From Ophiosphaerella korrae (lineage: Eukaryota; Ascomycota; Dothideomycetes; Pleosporales; Phaeosphaeriaceae), in contig JALNQF010000085.1 in assembly GCA_028456385.1 (NCBI GenBank), forward strand, positions 62,001 through 126,000: a DNA stretch of 64,000 nucleotides, written 5' to 3'. The translations under genes were made by a program, and so were the position numbers. Of this stretch, positions 20,015-31,593 are shown piece by piece (positions within the stretch are counted from its first letter, which is position 1; each line of letters starts with the position of its first letter). Below the pieces are notes generated by a model. That model made no database searches and was not told the DNA's origin. It saw nothing but the letters and a program-made list of their open reading frames with translations.

Positions 20015-23000
20015 CTAGTCCATATAGTTGTTTCCTTCAGTAGCAGCCAAGGCTTCCTCCGCCTGGCCGCCACCCATGTCCATGGGCTCACCAAACATCT
20101 CCTGGCCGCTACCCGAGCTTTTGAATGGGTCGTGCATGGGGCTGTGCGGTTCATGCATGGGAATGGGTGGTGCTGGACCAGATGTCTCAAAAAGCCCTGG
20201 GTCAATAGGCGCGATTGAGGGACCATTCCCAAAGCTTAGCGGAGCAGTGGTGGCGAACGTCGGGGAGTTGTTATAATTAGAGGTTGGCAAGGGTTTGAAG
20301 TATTCGATGTTGTCGTTGAGACTACCGCTACGACGAGGCTCGCCGGGTGGTGTATGTGACTGTTCAGGAGCAGGCTGAAGCTGGGGTTTGGTGGGATCCG
20401 CTGGCTTGCCCTTGACAAATTGGTGTGACTTGGTCCTCAAATGCTGTGGCAAGTCGTTAGGGTTTGTAATACCCAGTTGGGTCATGAGCTTCTGCTGCTT
20501 CGTCGGACGTGGTTTGCGCGTGGAGAGAGAAACCTGGAGTATTGGTGGCGGTGTTGGAGCAACAGGGGCCCACTTGTGTAACTCCTGTCGGAAGAAATTA
20601 ATCTCATTTGACAAGAGAATCTCTGCACCCTCAAGCTTCCGCAAGTAGAAACGCTGGGTAGTAAGCTCATCAGGGCTAGACATCATAGGGTTAATGTATT
20701 GCGCCACATAATCACGGAATTTCGTGCCGTGATCGATGAGCGACTCTAGCGTCTCCTCTTCTTCAGGTTGGAACGGCAAGTTCTGCTGCATATCCTGCCA
20801 CGTTTGTAAATCTTCCAGTTTAGGGCGAGTGGCATCGCGAGGGATCTTGACTCTGTAGTCGCAGATGGGGCACGTGTACTTGTCGTCTTCCTTGACCTTG
20901 CCGCGCGCAATTTTCAGACATTTGCCATGGTACCTAGTGAAAGTCAGCGCGTGGTATTACCATCAGCATCAAGGAAACTCACCATTCGTGGCAGAGCTCA
21001 CACTCTATCATCATACCTGCCTCAGGCTTGCGGCAAATGCAGAAGACGTCACGACTTGAGCCTGACCCATCCACATTATCTTCATCTGCAGGGCTCTGCT
21101 CGCGGGAGGCAGGCTCTACAGGCATGCGCGGCTGGTCCGATAGATCGAAGCACGACCGATTCCGCTCATCGACCTGCTTCATATGCGCGTGAAGTATATG
21201 AAGTGGAGCATTGGCCTTGCCGAAGAGTTTCTTGCCCGTTCGCATCCAGTCCTCGTGACGCTTCTGTTCTTTCTCAAGGTCGATCGTACCCGGCGGTTTG
21301 CTATTGAGGGCGCTCAAAGCTTCCATAGCGTTCCGGACCTCCATATATTTAGGTCGCTGAGAGAATTCTGGATGCTTACTCCGCTCGTAGAGCGACATGA
21401 TTAGCTCTTGCGCATCCCGTTGCTTCTTCAAGATAGCATCCACCGCAGCACGAGTTTCAGGCGTGACGGGCAAGCTCGCAGCTTGCTTGGATAGCGCGTC
21501 AAGTTGCTGGTAATGAACATTCTCTACCGCCATGAGCTCTTTCGCCTTGGTTTCCCAAAACTCGCCCTGCTCTTTCTTACTCCGAAGAATATCGACCATG
21601 GGATGTCTCTCTGGGATGTTTAACTCGGCACCACGTGCAAGTAGGTCGTTCACTTCTTGCAAGCTTGTGACTGATTTGTTGTAGTTAAAATCGTCGCATT
21701 CCTGGAGCCATTTCAACTGCTGTACGACTGTATCAAGCTTCTCTAGCTCCGGAATGTCGACATTAAAGCCCTTACCTTCCTCCAAGAGCTCATCAAGTCG
21801 AGCCATACTTTGGTGGCTTGGTTGGTCGCGCAGAGTCAAACGCACTTTTTCTTGGAACTCCATAATGCTCTCAGCCCTTTCGCGTAGGGAAGCGATTTCA
21901 GGACAGTCAAATCCTAGTTCCTTCGCTTGGATGAGGAGTTTCTGGATCTTGTCCACACTGCGATATTCTCGCTCTTTCTCGTCTGCTTCCGCTGCCGCCG
22001 CCGCTGCCGCTGCAGCTGTTTTACTAGCTGTACCTCTACCCTTCCACGTTCGCTCATTCTTACGGCGATTTTGCTGTTTTCGGGTGATGAAGTTTACAGC
22101 ATTATCGGAAACTTCTTGGCATTTCTCCACAAAGTCTTTCAGATCAGCCAGTCCTGGAAGAACCCAGTCAATTTTCTCTCCTTCGGTAAGAAGTGAACGT
22201 AAAGACTTGAGCTGCGGTTGGGGTCCCTCAGCCATGAGGGATTCCATCTTCTGTTCCCAAGCTTCTGGCGTGCCTGCTTTGTCTACAATTTTCTGGACAG
22301 TCGAATTAAGGGCGTCATCTGACATACGATATATGAGCAAGTGCTCGCCTCGTGCTCCGGAGTAACGATCAGCCTCATGGCTACCAGGGCAGCACTCGAA
22401 CCATCCAGCATGCTGCAGACACAAGACTTTCTTCGTGGTACGGCAGTAAAAGCGAGACAGGTAGCTATATGCTTTGCAGAACGCACAGATAAGCTCATCT
22501 TCGTGGGTGTCCGTATCATCAATGACGAAATCTATTTCACACTTTGATTCGGAGTCACCAGTGCCATCTATCTTGCAACGGTGGTCTTCGGCAGCTTTGT
22601 GTTTCTCGAGGAAAATGCTTCGTACGTTAAATTCTCTGCCGCGGGTTCTCTCCAATGCAGGGCCAAGCCATTTTGCTGTCTTGATTGTGGTGTCTTTACG
22701 TGAAGCAGCCGCCAAGAGTAATTCGTCGTGCGAGAAGCATGGTTGACGTCGATAATCCTGCAGACGTTGAACACCCTCTTTGCCAAAGGGTTCCCAATCA
22801 GATGGCGCAAAGTTGACGGCTTCGTTCATATTGAACCCATGGTTGAATCCGGCATGATAGGCTTGGGGGAAGGTAATGACAAACTCTCCGGCACGCTGAT
22901 CAAGCGCATAGACCCTGACGCCAGCCTTTTTGAGTTGCTCTGGAGTTAAAAGGGTCACAAGTTGGAAGAGAAGATCTGGTTGTGACTCAAATAGCTCTGG

Positions 23001-25452
23001 CACGGCCTCACGCATCGCTTGCTCAAACTTGTCTGCATCCTCAGCTGGGATGCCATACCAAGTCTTTGTTGCACCGAAGTGTTGGTAGTTTGCAGAATAT
23101 GTGTAATGGTCCTCAGCGTGCCAGCAGAATGTGGAAAACACCATGCCAACATATAGCCATGGTACGGTCATGCCTGATATATCTGACTTAATGTGGCGGA
23201 AGAGTGAATCTGGCGAATAAGGGAGGATGTTGAGATTCCAGGGGTCGGTGGAGTATGGATCTCGTGGATTTTTCTCAATCGTTGGGAATCCACTCCCATG
23301 TGTTGTTGAATGAACATCTGCTCCGTACTCGACTTCGATGGTTTCTGTGAGATTGCCTACAGATCGCCAGAACTCGTTTTCGACGTCGTCCTCCGATATT
23401 GGCTTTGGTGCATTGGTGATTGGATCAAAAGGTGTCTTGTTAGCAAAGTGCGACTGTTTGAAGCTGTGCGCCTTTTCTTGGAACTGCTTCAGAGAGTATA
23501 CGCCGCCTTCCTCAAAGCCAAACTCGCCTGTGCCGACGAGGCATCGCGGACAATGCCAGTCATGTGGTGGGACGCCTTTGATAGGTGGTTCGAGACAAGA
23601 CCCGTGGTATCCAGCGTCGCAACTGTCGCAGAGCAGGATATTTACTGGGTCATTGTCGGTGCCGCAAGTTTCGCATCGCTACAAATATCAGCTTGTTAAA
23701 GTATAGTTCAGGGCTGCACAACTTACGTCTCCTGGTCGCTCATCGGCTGCACGGACTCGAGGGTAGAATGTCGAACCTGGCGTGGATTGGCGCGGCTGGG
23801 TCATGTGCGAGCCGGCAACGGTGGGCGCCGCATCTGCAAGCCGTTTTGTTAGCGAGGAACAATCCAATGAGAGCCCGTCTGACGGCCTAAATCACACCAA
23901 ACACATCCTTGCAGTGGCGGCAGGTGGAGCGAGGCGGCATACATGTGCATGCTACAAGTGTGCTTACCTTTCTTTAGCCGCTTACTACGTCGCCCGTTCG
24001 CGTCGTCTGCATCACCATTTAAGCTATCTTCGGCATCCTGCGAGAGCGTGCGCTTTAATTGATTGAAAGCTGAGCCATTGGACAAAGGAGTTAAACCAAC
24101 TGCGGTTGGCCGCAGGTCAGGCGTATTATGCGCAGATAGCATTGGGCTACCACCATTTCGGAGTGGTGTACCTGTCCGTGAATCAACCTGCTCGCGATGG
24201 AAACCGTTTGGCGTGTTGACTGTCGCAAAAGAACTTGGTGCTGGTGGTTGTACGGGAGGGGCTTGCGATTGCTGTGCGTTGACTGCTGTGAAGCCGCCAG
24301 AATTGACCGCTGTAAAGCCAGAGGAAATAGCAGGTCGCATTGGCTCAGTAGGTGGGGTAGGCGCAGCATCACCATGCAATGTCGCATTTAGAGCAACCGA
24401 TGCTCTCACTGTAGGGGAATCTGAATTGTTTGCATGAGGTGTGCCTTGCGCTGACTTCTTCAGAGGAGATGGAGCGGGGGACGGGGTGAAAGGGCCGCCA
24501 TACTCAAACTCGAGCATCTGCTGTACTCCAGGCTTGACTACGCGTAAGTATTCTTCGTAAGGATGGAGCCATTTTTGGTACGAATTCTTGAGAGAAGTAG
24601 AGAGCGAGGACATGATCTTGCCGCTGTAGCCAAGATCTCGTCCAATCTCAGCCCACTTCTTTTGCTTACAGACGCGTTCAAACCCTCCTCTCGTCTCCAC
24701 AGCCTTCTTGAGCTTGTAGAGGTCCAGTGGTCGCTTGTCAACACTAGGAAAGCGGGTAAGACTGTGGCCAGTCTGCTTGTGAAACTTGGCAAGCTGGTCC
24801 AGATAGTTCAAGTTGGCACGTGTGCCTTCTTGGATTAGCATGATGTGCCTAAAGTGAGAAGGGCGAAAGAGACATACCTCCTTCAACAGAGTTGAGCTCT
24901 TGACGTCGCGTGCGAAAATGGAATCGCTATGCCGATGTTAGTTGGTCCTTTGAAAAGATGCATTTTGGAGTTTTGAAGGCCTGTGACTCAAGCTGAAATA
25001 TAGTGACAAAATGTGCTTACCTCGGTATCAATGGCGAACTGTGGATTCCAGCTGTCGGGTGGTACGATTTTGACAATCCCGTATTGCTGTGCTTCTTCAC
25101 GAATGCTTTGGATGTATTGAATAGGGTCTTTGAACTGCTCGGCAGTGGGTCGGTATACGAGCGCCTCCTGCAGACCAAACATGCGATTTGATTTGGGTGG
25201 CTGGTTGTTCGGCGCTCCATAGCCTCTGCGCTCCACGGTCGCGAGATCTAGCGGCTGTGCCTTCCGGGCGCTCAAAGGGATCGTGACAATTCCGTTGGGC
25301 TGCACACCATTTGCAGATTGTGCCGCAACACTACCCATTTTGACTCTCGAGGCCGAGGCAGCTCCATCCAGTGCGGAATTGTCTGCAGCGACTCGAAAGG
25401 TGGTCATTGTGGCACCTGTCGATGGCCCGCTCGGGGGCATAAAGTCGACCAT
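20015..25452 (-). CDS. kdmB: KDM5/JARID1-type H3K4 demethylase (JmjN-ARID-PHD-JmjC-C5HC2-PLU1-PHD)
   Basis: Six exons: 25452-25021, 24926-24878, 24825-23968, 23833-23727, 23678-20983 and 20933-20015, giving 1,686 residues with every splice in frame. Domains in order: JmjN about 100-144 (PTAEQFKDPIQYIQSIREEA); ARID about 155-250 (RFPSVDKRPLDLYKLKKAVE); PHD1 about 484-530 (CETCGTDNDPVNILLCDSCD); JmjC about 620-790 with Fe ligands H669, E671 (FCWHAEDHYTYS) and H757 (QAYHAGFNHGFN); C5HC2 zinc finger (CAFCKAYSYLSRFYC); PLU-1 helices; PHD2 about 1362-1410, split by the last intron (CELCHEW/YHGKCL). The family removes methyls from H3K4me3/2 using Fe(II), O2 and 2-oxoglutarate. In Aspergillus the orthologue KdmB represses and tunes secondary metabolism. 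The tail is Pro/Met-rich and disordered. Confidence 0.95.
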
Positions 25453-26568
25453 GACACCTCCGCCGCTGCACCCGGCGCTATTGCCAATTCGGCGCAGACA
25501 ATAACGTTATAACGAATGAATGCAGACTCCAGGGAGTCTAGTGCCCTGGTAGAGAGCGGATACGGTGGGTGGGGGTGGCTATCGTGGAAATATATGTGTC
25601 GGCATGGGCCCTGGTGCAGAGCGCAGGCGACTGCCTCGGACCAGACGTCTGGTATGGCCTACAATGCTAGTGCAAAAGGTGATGGTCGGCAGAATGGGCA
25701 AAGATTGCAGAGGCGGCGTGGGTGGGTGCCGGCTGAGGCTGGGCCGGGGTAATGGTGGTAGGACGAAGTGTGGTGGAGTGAGAGAAGACAATCGCAAGTC
25801 GGGAAGCGGAGGTGAGTGCTCCTACTCAGGCAAGTGCAGGGTGGACTCGTGCATTGTCCCTTCCCGCTAGCCTAGCGAGCATTTAAGCACAGCACCAAAC
25901 CGCCTAGGCCGAGACCGTTCCCACGTCGCAAGAACATCATCGAACCAGGAAAATAAATGTTGGGGCATGCTGCTCGTAAGGATGTTTGCTTTCGGCTGGG
26001 TGCCGTGTTGCCGAGCCCGTACATTGCACCGGGCTGCTCTGAATATTGTGCCGCGAGATGCGGTGGTGGTGGAAATCATGGTCTAGCCACAGCAAGGCTG
26101 AAAACCTCACCTCACGTCTTTCCCTGGCGCACGCATCGCTCGCGTTGCTCGATGCCCCATATCTGCGAACAATGCAATAGCTAGCGCAGATAGCCGTATC
26201 CAGCCCCTCTTCTCTATCCGGACAACCTTCCTATTCCCGGATGTATGTCACCAAACGCACAGCCAGTTGCTCGCAGCAGCATGCCCACACGTTTCAGGCT
26301 TACACGCCTCCAAAAGGGCCGCAACGTCATCCTTCCTCACCCTCAGCTCCAACACCCATGCGCAGAATCCTTCTACTGCATTATCGGCCAGCCGTGTCAA
26401 TAATCACGCATCGCTACAGACCTGAGGTTCGGTAGCAAGGGTACGCGATCTGGACTTGACACACAGCCAATCATGGCTTGCCTGATCTCACGCATCCCAG
26501 CAGCCCTAAGCCTGTTGCCTCTGCAGTTCGGTAGCCACCCCTAACTTCACGAACCTCATCTCGTCATC
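25453..26568. promoter_or_regulatory. Divergent KDM5 / SLX1 promoter region
   Basis: 1.1 kb between two starts facing away from each other. Frames in it (25565-25870, 25957-26184) are GC-rich random reads without family resemblance. It is likely promoter plus the long 5' leaders of both genes. Confidence 0.45.
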
Positions 26569-27669
26569 ATGCCCATGACGGAAATTTTAAAATTCGAAAG
26601 CAGGCCCATTCCAGCCTTCTACTGCTGTTACCTACTGCGGTCCAAAAACCGCAAATCCTACTACATTGGCAGCACGCCCAACCCAGCGCGTCGCCTCGGC
26701 CAGCACAATGGCTCCAGCAAGGGCGGCGCAAAGCGGACCTCCATGCAGGGGAAACGGCCATGGGAAATGACGTGTATAGTCACGGGCTTTCCGTCAAAAT
26801 TCGCCGCTTTGCAGTTCGAATGGGCGTGGCAGAACACCCACGCAACCCGCCACATCGACAGAGATGTGCGCGATGCAAGAGCAGAGTTACATAAAGGAAA
26901 GAAAAACGTATCTCCAGGCAGGAGAATGAAGAGACCTCCCATGTCACTTGAAGCCAGGTTAAGGAATCTGCATCACCTTCTGGGTGTGGCTAGCTTTAGT
27001 CGTTGGCCACTGCATTTGCGATTCTTCGCCCCCGATGTGTTCGCACAGTGGGAGAGACATACCACGAAAATCACCACACAGCTGCGAAGGAGCATCACAA
27101 TCCAGCTCACACCAGCTGAATTTCCAAAACTGGCTTCTAATATTGCGAGTGACTTGCATACACACTTTATTCCAGAGGTGATACGTGCTATTCCAGTTGG
27201 ATACGAAAACTGCAAGTCCTACGTTGAGAAGACAAGGGCCATACTCGAAAGTGTGCACCAATTATCCTGTGGTGTATGTAGACATAAATTAGATCCTTCG
27301 ACATCGCTCGCCCTTGTCTGCCCAGTTGAAGACTGTCAGACAGCGTCTCATATGGTGTGCCTATCCGCAAAGTTCTTAGCAGAAAGTACCAATGAAGGTG
27401 CCTTGGTCCCAATCGAAGGCACTTGCCTGGGATGTCATACCCCCATACTCTGGTCCACGATGATGAAAGAGCTTAGTCTCCGCATTCATGGAGAAGAAGA
27501 ACTTGAAGCCATGTTCAAACCTAAGCGGAAGCGCAAGCCTAATGATGTAACTGAACCAGATGCAATGGAGGCGCAGACTACAGATGAAGAAGACGAGGAT
27601 CTGGACGAAACTTGGATGGATGATATGAGTCAAGACGAAGAGGCACCGCAAGATCGAAATTTAAGATGA
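26569..27669 (+). CDS. SLX1: Structure-specific endonuclease subunit SLX1
   Basis: Single exon, 366 residues. The N-terminal GIY-YIG nuclease is complete: FYCCYLLRS, YYIGSTPNPARRLGQHN (Y32, R41), and the metal-binding glutamate E84 in ALQFEWAWQN, the standard Slx1 form. A central helical linker is followed by a RING/PHD-like zinc finger (CGVCRHKL, CPVEDCQTASHMVC, CLGCHTPILW). The acidic tail is rich in Asp/Glu. Slx1 is active only with the scaffold Slx4, whose CCD helix binds the Slx1 RING; together they cut 5' flaps and Holliday junctions in rDNA replication and repair. SLX4 is not in this window. The 3' end almost touches CDC8 (see findings). Confidence 0.95.
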   Translation: MPMTEILKFESRPIPAFYCCYLLRSKNRKSYYIGSTPNPARRLGQHNGSSKGGAKRTSMQGKRPWEMTCIVTGFPSKFAALQFEWAWQNTHATRHIDRDVRDARAELHKGKKNVSPGRRMKRPPMSLEARLRNLHHLLGVASFSRWPLHLRFFAPDVFAQWERHTTKITTQLRRSITIQLTPAEFPKLASNIASDLHTHFIPEVIRAIPVGYENCKSYVEKTRAILESVHQLSCGVCRHKLDPSTSLALVCPVEDCQTASHMVCLSAKFLAESTNEGALVPIEGTCLGCHTPILWSTMMKELSLRIHGEEELEAMFKPKRKRKPNDVTEPDAMEAQTTDEEDEDLDETWMDDMSQDEEAPQDRNLR

Positions 27670-27674
27670 TATTC

Positions 27675-28448
27675 TCACCACTCCTCTACCACGCGTAGCG
27701 GCAGGTTTTCGATATGAACGCGGGAGAAGCACTGGTTAACTTCCTGGACTATGCTCCTCTGCACAACATCGATGCCCGGCCCAGCATCAATCCTCATAAA
27801 ATCCTCACCCTCCTTCTTCTGCATCAGCGTCTCAAACAGCTCACGGACACGATCTTGCATCTCCTTCTTCTCATATTTTTCCGTTCCATAGCCACCTCTC
27901 TTCTCTGCGTCTTCGGCAGAGATATCAAGAAAAAGGCAGATATCAGGGCGTGGCAGGCCAACATCAGGTTTCCGACACCATTCAAGCGACATTGCAGGGT
28001 TGTTCTTTGCGGCAGAGTAGACGCATCCACTATAATAATACCGGTCTACTATGACAGTCGTACCAGCTGCGATATCCGCTTCAATAGAAGCGCTACATTT
28101 AATCAGCAAATAACACACATTAAACAAACCACCCTAAGCCTGGAAAGACGTAACACTCACGCTGCCTCCCACCGGTTCGCAGAGAATAATAGATGTATAA
28201 CATGATCCTCAGACTCGCTTTGCCCGCTCAGATAACTGTTGATCATTTGCCCTATTGACGTCGTTCTATCTAGTCTCGCATTAGCGCTTTCCTTTACTCC
28301 TCGTTACGGATCTCAAACACGTACCAGGAAATCGCATGTGTCGCACAGGAGTTCCACTTTTCCGGAGCGATTCGACTAGCATTTGGCATTGCGTCGATTT
28401 GCCTGCGCGGTCAAGGCCTTCGAAGACAATGAGTTTTCCTCGCACCAT
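27675..28448 (-). CDS. CDC8: Thymidylate kinase (dTMP kinase)
   Basis: Three exons (28448-28325, 28269-28161, 28092-27675) encode 216 residues, the standard size. The P-loop is [11 protein letters not shown] (residues 9-19). The second exon supplies [16 protein letters not shown], with the DR(T/E) pair that binds the nucleotide, and the third the DRYYYSG motif and the LID, plus CLFLDIS-type beta strand. The enzyme phosphorylates dTMP to dTDP, essential for DNA synthesis. I chose this start because it is the first methionine before the P-loop; an upstream in-frame ATG at 28619 adds 57 unlike residues. Its stop is 5 bp from the SLX1 stop on the opposite strand. Confidence 0.95.
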
Positions 28449-28667
28449 TGTCGTGATGCGATGTGGTTGGGATAAGGTGGGGAAATGGAGGTTGATAGAT
28501 GGACGAAGCGATTTTGAGACTAGTGCAACGCTAGTGGTGATATGAGGTTTTGAGACATGATGGTTGCGTCTTGGGCGAGGGGCGAGGCACAAGTACAAGA
28601 ATGTACTCAAACAACTCACTTTATTCTACCACAAAATGGTTAATATAATATATTCCAGTACTTCTCT

Positions 28668-29669
28668 TCAAATAATGCCCTTAGTGCCACCCTGGACTAT
28701 CTTTAACCCTCTCTCCCGCCTTATCTCCCAGGCCTCCATCCTATATTTTTCAAATGACTCTCTATCGTGACCTACACCACCACCCAAACCCTCTGCCACA
28801 TCGAATATCTGCAGTATCTCACCATCTTTCCTAACCACAACAGTATCCACATGTTCAAACAGAAGCGCACCATACGATACCCACTCGCTACCCCGATTGA
28901 CTAGCAGCCAATCGATATACATCGCAATGAAGTCTGCCAGGAACTGTGGGTCCAAAATAGTTCCTGGCTTCCTTTCATCACGTCCCCATCCCTCACTTGG
29001 TGTGTCGAAACGACTAGGATTGACGTCCGGTGGCGTCTCAACATTGATGTCGAGTGTTTTGATCGTGATGTGACGATGCTGCTGCCCTCCATGTACATCG
29101 ACCATAGGCCCAACCTGGATGAATCGCTCCAGTATACTATAGATCTGCCAGCTCATAGCGGGACCGGCGCCGCAACCGCTGCGAAAACCTTTGTAACGTC
29201 CGAATCTCTTGTACGGGCCTTGCTCGGGGATTTCGGAGTCATCGCAGTGCACGTCCTTCTCATTTGCTTTGTCATAGACGCCTGAGATGCGGAAGGTGGC
29301 GCGCACCTTTTCTAGACTAGTAGTCAGGATGGGAACGTGGACCCATGTTGGGAGAAGAAGGATCTCGTCCAATACAATGACATCCAGCGTGTACTCTTTC
29401 GGGTTGAGACGCTTGAGATTCTCCAGAGTTTCGGTGTGGAGTTGGCGATTGATGAGAAGGAGGTTTGTGGCACTTGCAGTGATATTCCCGGGGGTCTCAA
29501 GGACAGTATGACACCAACTTCGTAGGCGTGGGCCTGTCGGAATCATCCGATGTCGTGTCAGGTCCTCAAATGGTTGGTTGAGCAGCGGTGGTTCATTCTG
29601 AGGCGCCTGTATAACATAAGCGAAGATATCATCGCGCAGCTCGCGCGGTATCGTCAAGAGAGTCGGCAT
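28668..29669 (-). CDS. F-box-like orphan protein
   Basis: Single exon, 333 residues from the ATG at 29669 (another ATG at 29747 adds 26 residues without character). It begins MPTLLTIPRELRDDIFAYVI, the pattern of fungal F-box-like/'2EXR'-type N-termini that open many lineage-specific proteins. A hydrophobic mid-section and several beta-like segments (HRHITIKTLDINVETPPD) follow, with no further recognised motif. The role is unknown; F-box proteins bind Skp1 to select substrates for ubiquitination, which is inferred here only from the first 25 residues. It is tandem with CDC8, 220 bp away. Confidence 0.65.
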   Translation of the reverse strand: MPTLLTIPRELRDDIFAYVIQAPQNEPPLLNQPFEDLTRHRMIPTGPRLRSWCHTVLETPGNITASATNLLLINRQLHTETLENLKRLNPKEYTLDVIVLDEILLLPTWVHVPILTTSLEKVRATFRISGVYDKANEKDVHCDDSEIPEQGPYKRFGRYKGFRSGCGAGPAMSWQIYSILERFIQVGPMVDVHGGQQHRHITIKTLDINVETPPDVNPSRFDTPSEGWGRDERKPGTILDPQFLADFIAMYIDWLLVNRGSEWVSYGALLFEHVDTVVVRKDGEILQIFDVAEGLGGGVGHDRESFEKYRMEAWEIRRERGLKIVQGGTKGII

Positions 29670-30150
29670 TTGTATTGTGTACGGTCGATAATCAAAGTTG
29701 CTTGGCTTGGATAATACACGGCTTTCTCTAAGGGAATACTTGTTCATACCTACTCAGCTGGATATGCAGGTGCAGGCAGCGAGGCGCAGTGGTGCCCACT
29801 CAGTCAACTGCCTAATGCGGGGGAATCACAAACATTCAAACTACATTTTCTTTCACTAATAAATTACCAAACATGCTACAAATTACTAGTGTTATATCTT
29901 AGAGTGATATGAAAGTTAAAAACTGTGAGTAATAAGTTAAGTTATCTTGTCTAGGGCCCTAGTGCAAAGCGTGATACCTTCACGTAAGCTAACAACAGCT
30001 CTGAACCCAAATTTAAACATCTCGGACTAGGAATATCCAAATTAGATAAATTATTGAGTTTGAAAAGCCGAGGTAATATTTCATAAATCATATTATGTTT
30101 ATCAAGTAATGGTATACTAGGCTACTATAGCACCAGGCTTTCCGTCCTAG
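29670..30150. other. AT-rich intergenic stretch
   Basis: About 480 bp, noticeably AT-rich after 29830, with no open frame of note. It marks the change from the compact GC-balanced block (15-29 kb) to the looser, AT-rich accessory part of the window. Confidence 0.45.
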
Positions 30151-31593
30151 CTAATCATATACTGGAGCTTTTGTATACCTTGGAAATTTTTGAAGCTGTT
30201 TCTGATCAACCGACTTCAACTGGGGACAGCTCAAATCTCCAACTATATTTCCTATCGCGCCTGTGAGTGTATCAAGCAAGCCTCCAAGGATATCGGGTTT
30301 TGCTTGAGCAGCGACCTGATAAACAAAACAGGCGAAATTTTTTCCTTGGGGAAGAGTGCCGGCGTTGAAGATACCACCAGTGAGGTCGGCAATGTCGACT
30401 GGGGTGAAAGAGTTGGTAGTTCCAGTATTGCTGCACAGGAAGTAAGTAAAATAAAAGTGGTTGAAGTTGAGCGGACAGAAGCCTACCCTCCAATACTGAG
30501 GAACTTAGGATGCAATGCAGCAGCGTTGAGGACGTCAGCAAGGAAGTATGGAGTGTCATATGGATATTCAATAGCTCGCCTATACTGTTCATCTTGTCAG
30601 CACACGTCATGCAGTTTCGAAGGCCAGTACGTACCCAGTTCTCGGGGATGCGCTCTGCTCCTTGGACGGCAGTGTATTTACCGCTCGAGCCTTGAATACC
30701 AAACCAGGACTGGATAATATCATGAGTCAAAGTTCCGGCTGGGCGTTCCGCACTATGATTAGCCATGAAACGATAGATAAAGGTATAAGCAGCCGGCTGC
30801 ACAAGAACTCCTGAGAATGGCCCATTGAAAAAATATGGGTTATTCTTAACTTGCGTGTCGAACCTGTTACTTCGGAACTTTGTGAGTGAGTCCAGCGTCA
30901 CCTCGCCAGGTGATTTATCGATCAGTTCTTGGAACTGTTCTGGAACAGTCTTCCAATTGTTCCCGTCTTGGTACAAATCAGGCCTGGTTGGAGACGCATC
31001 GCCCTCGTATTTGTTATGCGATCCGATAAGGCCGTTAGCGAGAACGCTTGTTACGCCACCCTGTGCGAGGGAAGGCTTGCCGCCCATGGACCAGGAGAGG
31101 ACGTCGCCATCAATTGCGCCTCCATAGACTGATAGGAATAGAGAGAGGAGTGGACCCATGCCAACAACTTTCGTGGTAGCTTCGATGTACTGTGTAACAG
31201 TAGCATACCCATTGTGTGGTAGGAAGTCTTTATACTAGTTAACAAGACAAATATCTAAGCTTTTGAGTTTGCACGCACTATGATTTGCAAATGCGTTTAG
31301 ACCCGGGCAAGGTCCCCTGAGGTCGCCTGATCCTGGCGGCACATATTCATGGCCACTTCCCTTAGTGACGTTGATGTATTGCTTCTGAGCATTGAAAATC
31401 GGTATTGGTTCAAAGAGAGCTGTTGCTGCATCGCATCTGCTCCTGCCTGCCGTAAGGCAAGTGACTGTGACAACTTCTCAGCACGAGTGAGGATATGTGG
31501 ATCGTTTACAGCAGCATCGAACATCTCAGATGGAAATGCATTAGCGATAGGAGCTAGAAGAGCCAGCACTGCGCCGAAGTGAAAGTTGTGCAT
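30151..31593 (-). pseudogene. Heme-thiolate (chloroperoxidase/UPO-like) peroxidase with one frame break
   Basis: Exons 31593-31279, 31227-30635, 30584-30487 and 30430-30151 fit a 428-residue secreted heme-thiolate peroxidase. The signal peptide is MHNFHFGAVLALLAPIANAFP. The axial cysteine lies in RGPCPGLNAFANH, and the acid-base region in SHNKYEGDASPTRPDL. All three introns keep the frame. However, the frame changes within exon 1 near 31432-31434. Upstream reads LALRQAGADA and downstream ATALFEPIPIFNAQ, so one base appears to be missing; the spliced sum is 1,286 nt, one short of 429 codons. Either this is a recent 1-bp deletion, a sequencing error or an unusual intron. The rest shows no stops or decay. 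Family members use H2O2 to halogenate or oxygenate organic compounds. Confidence 0.75.
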
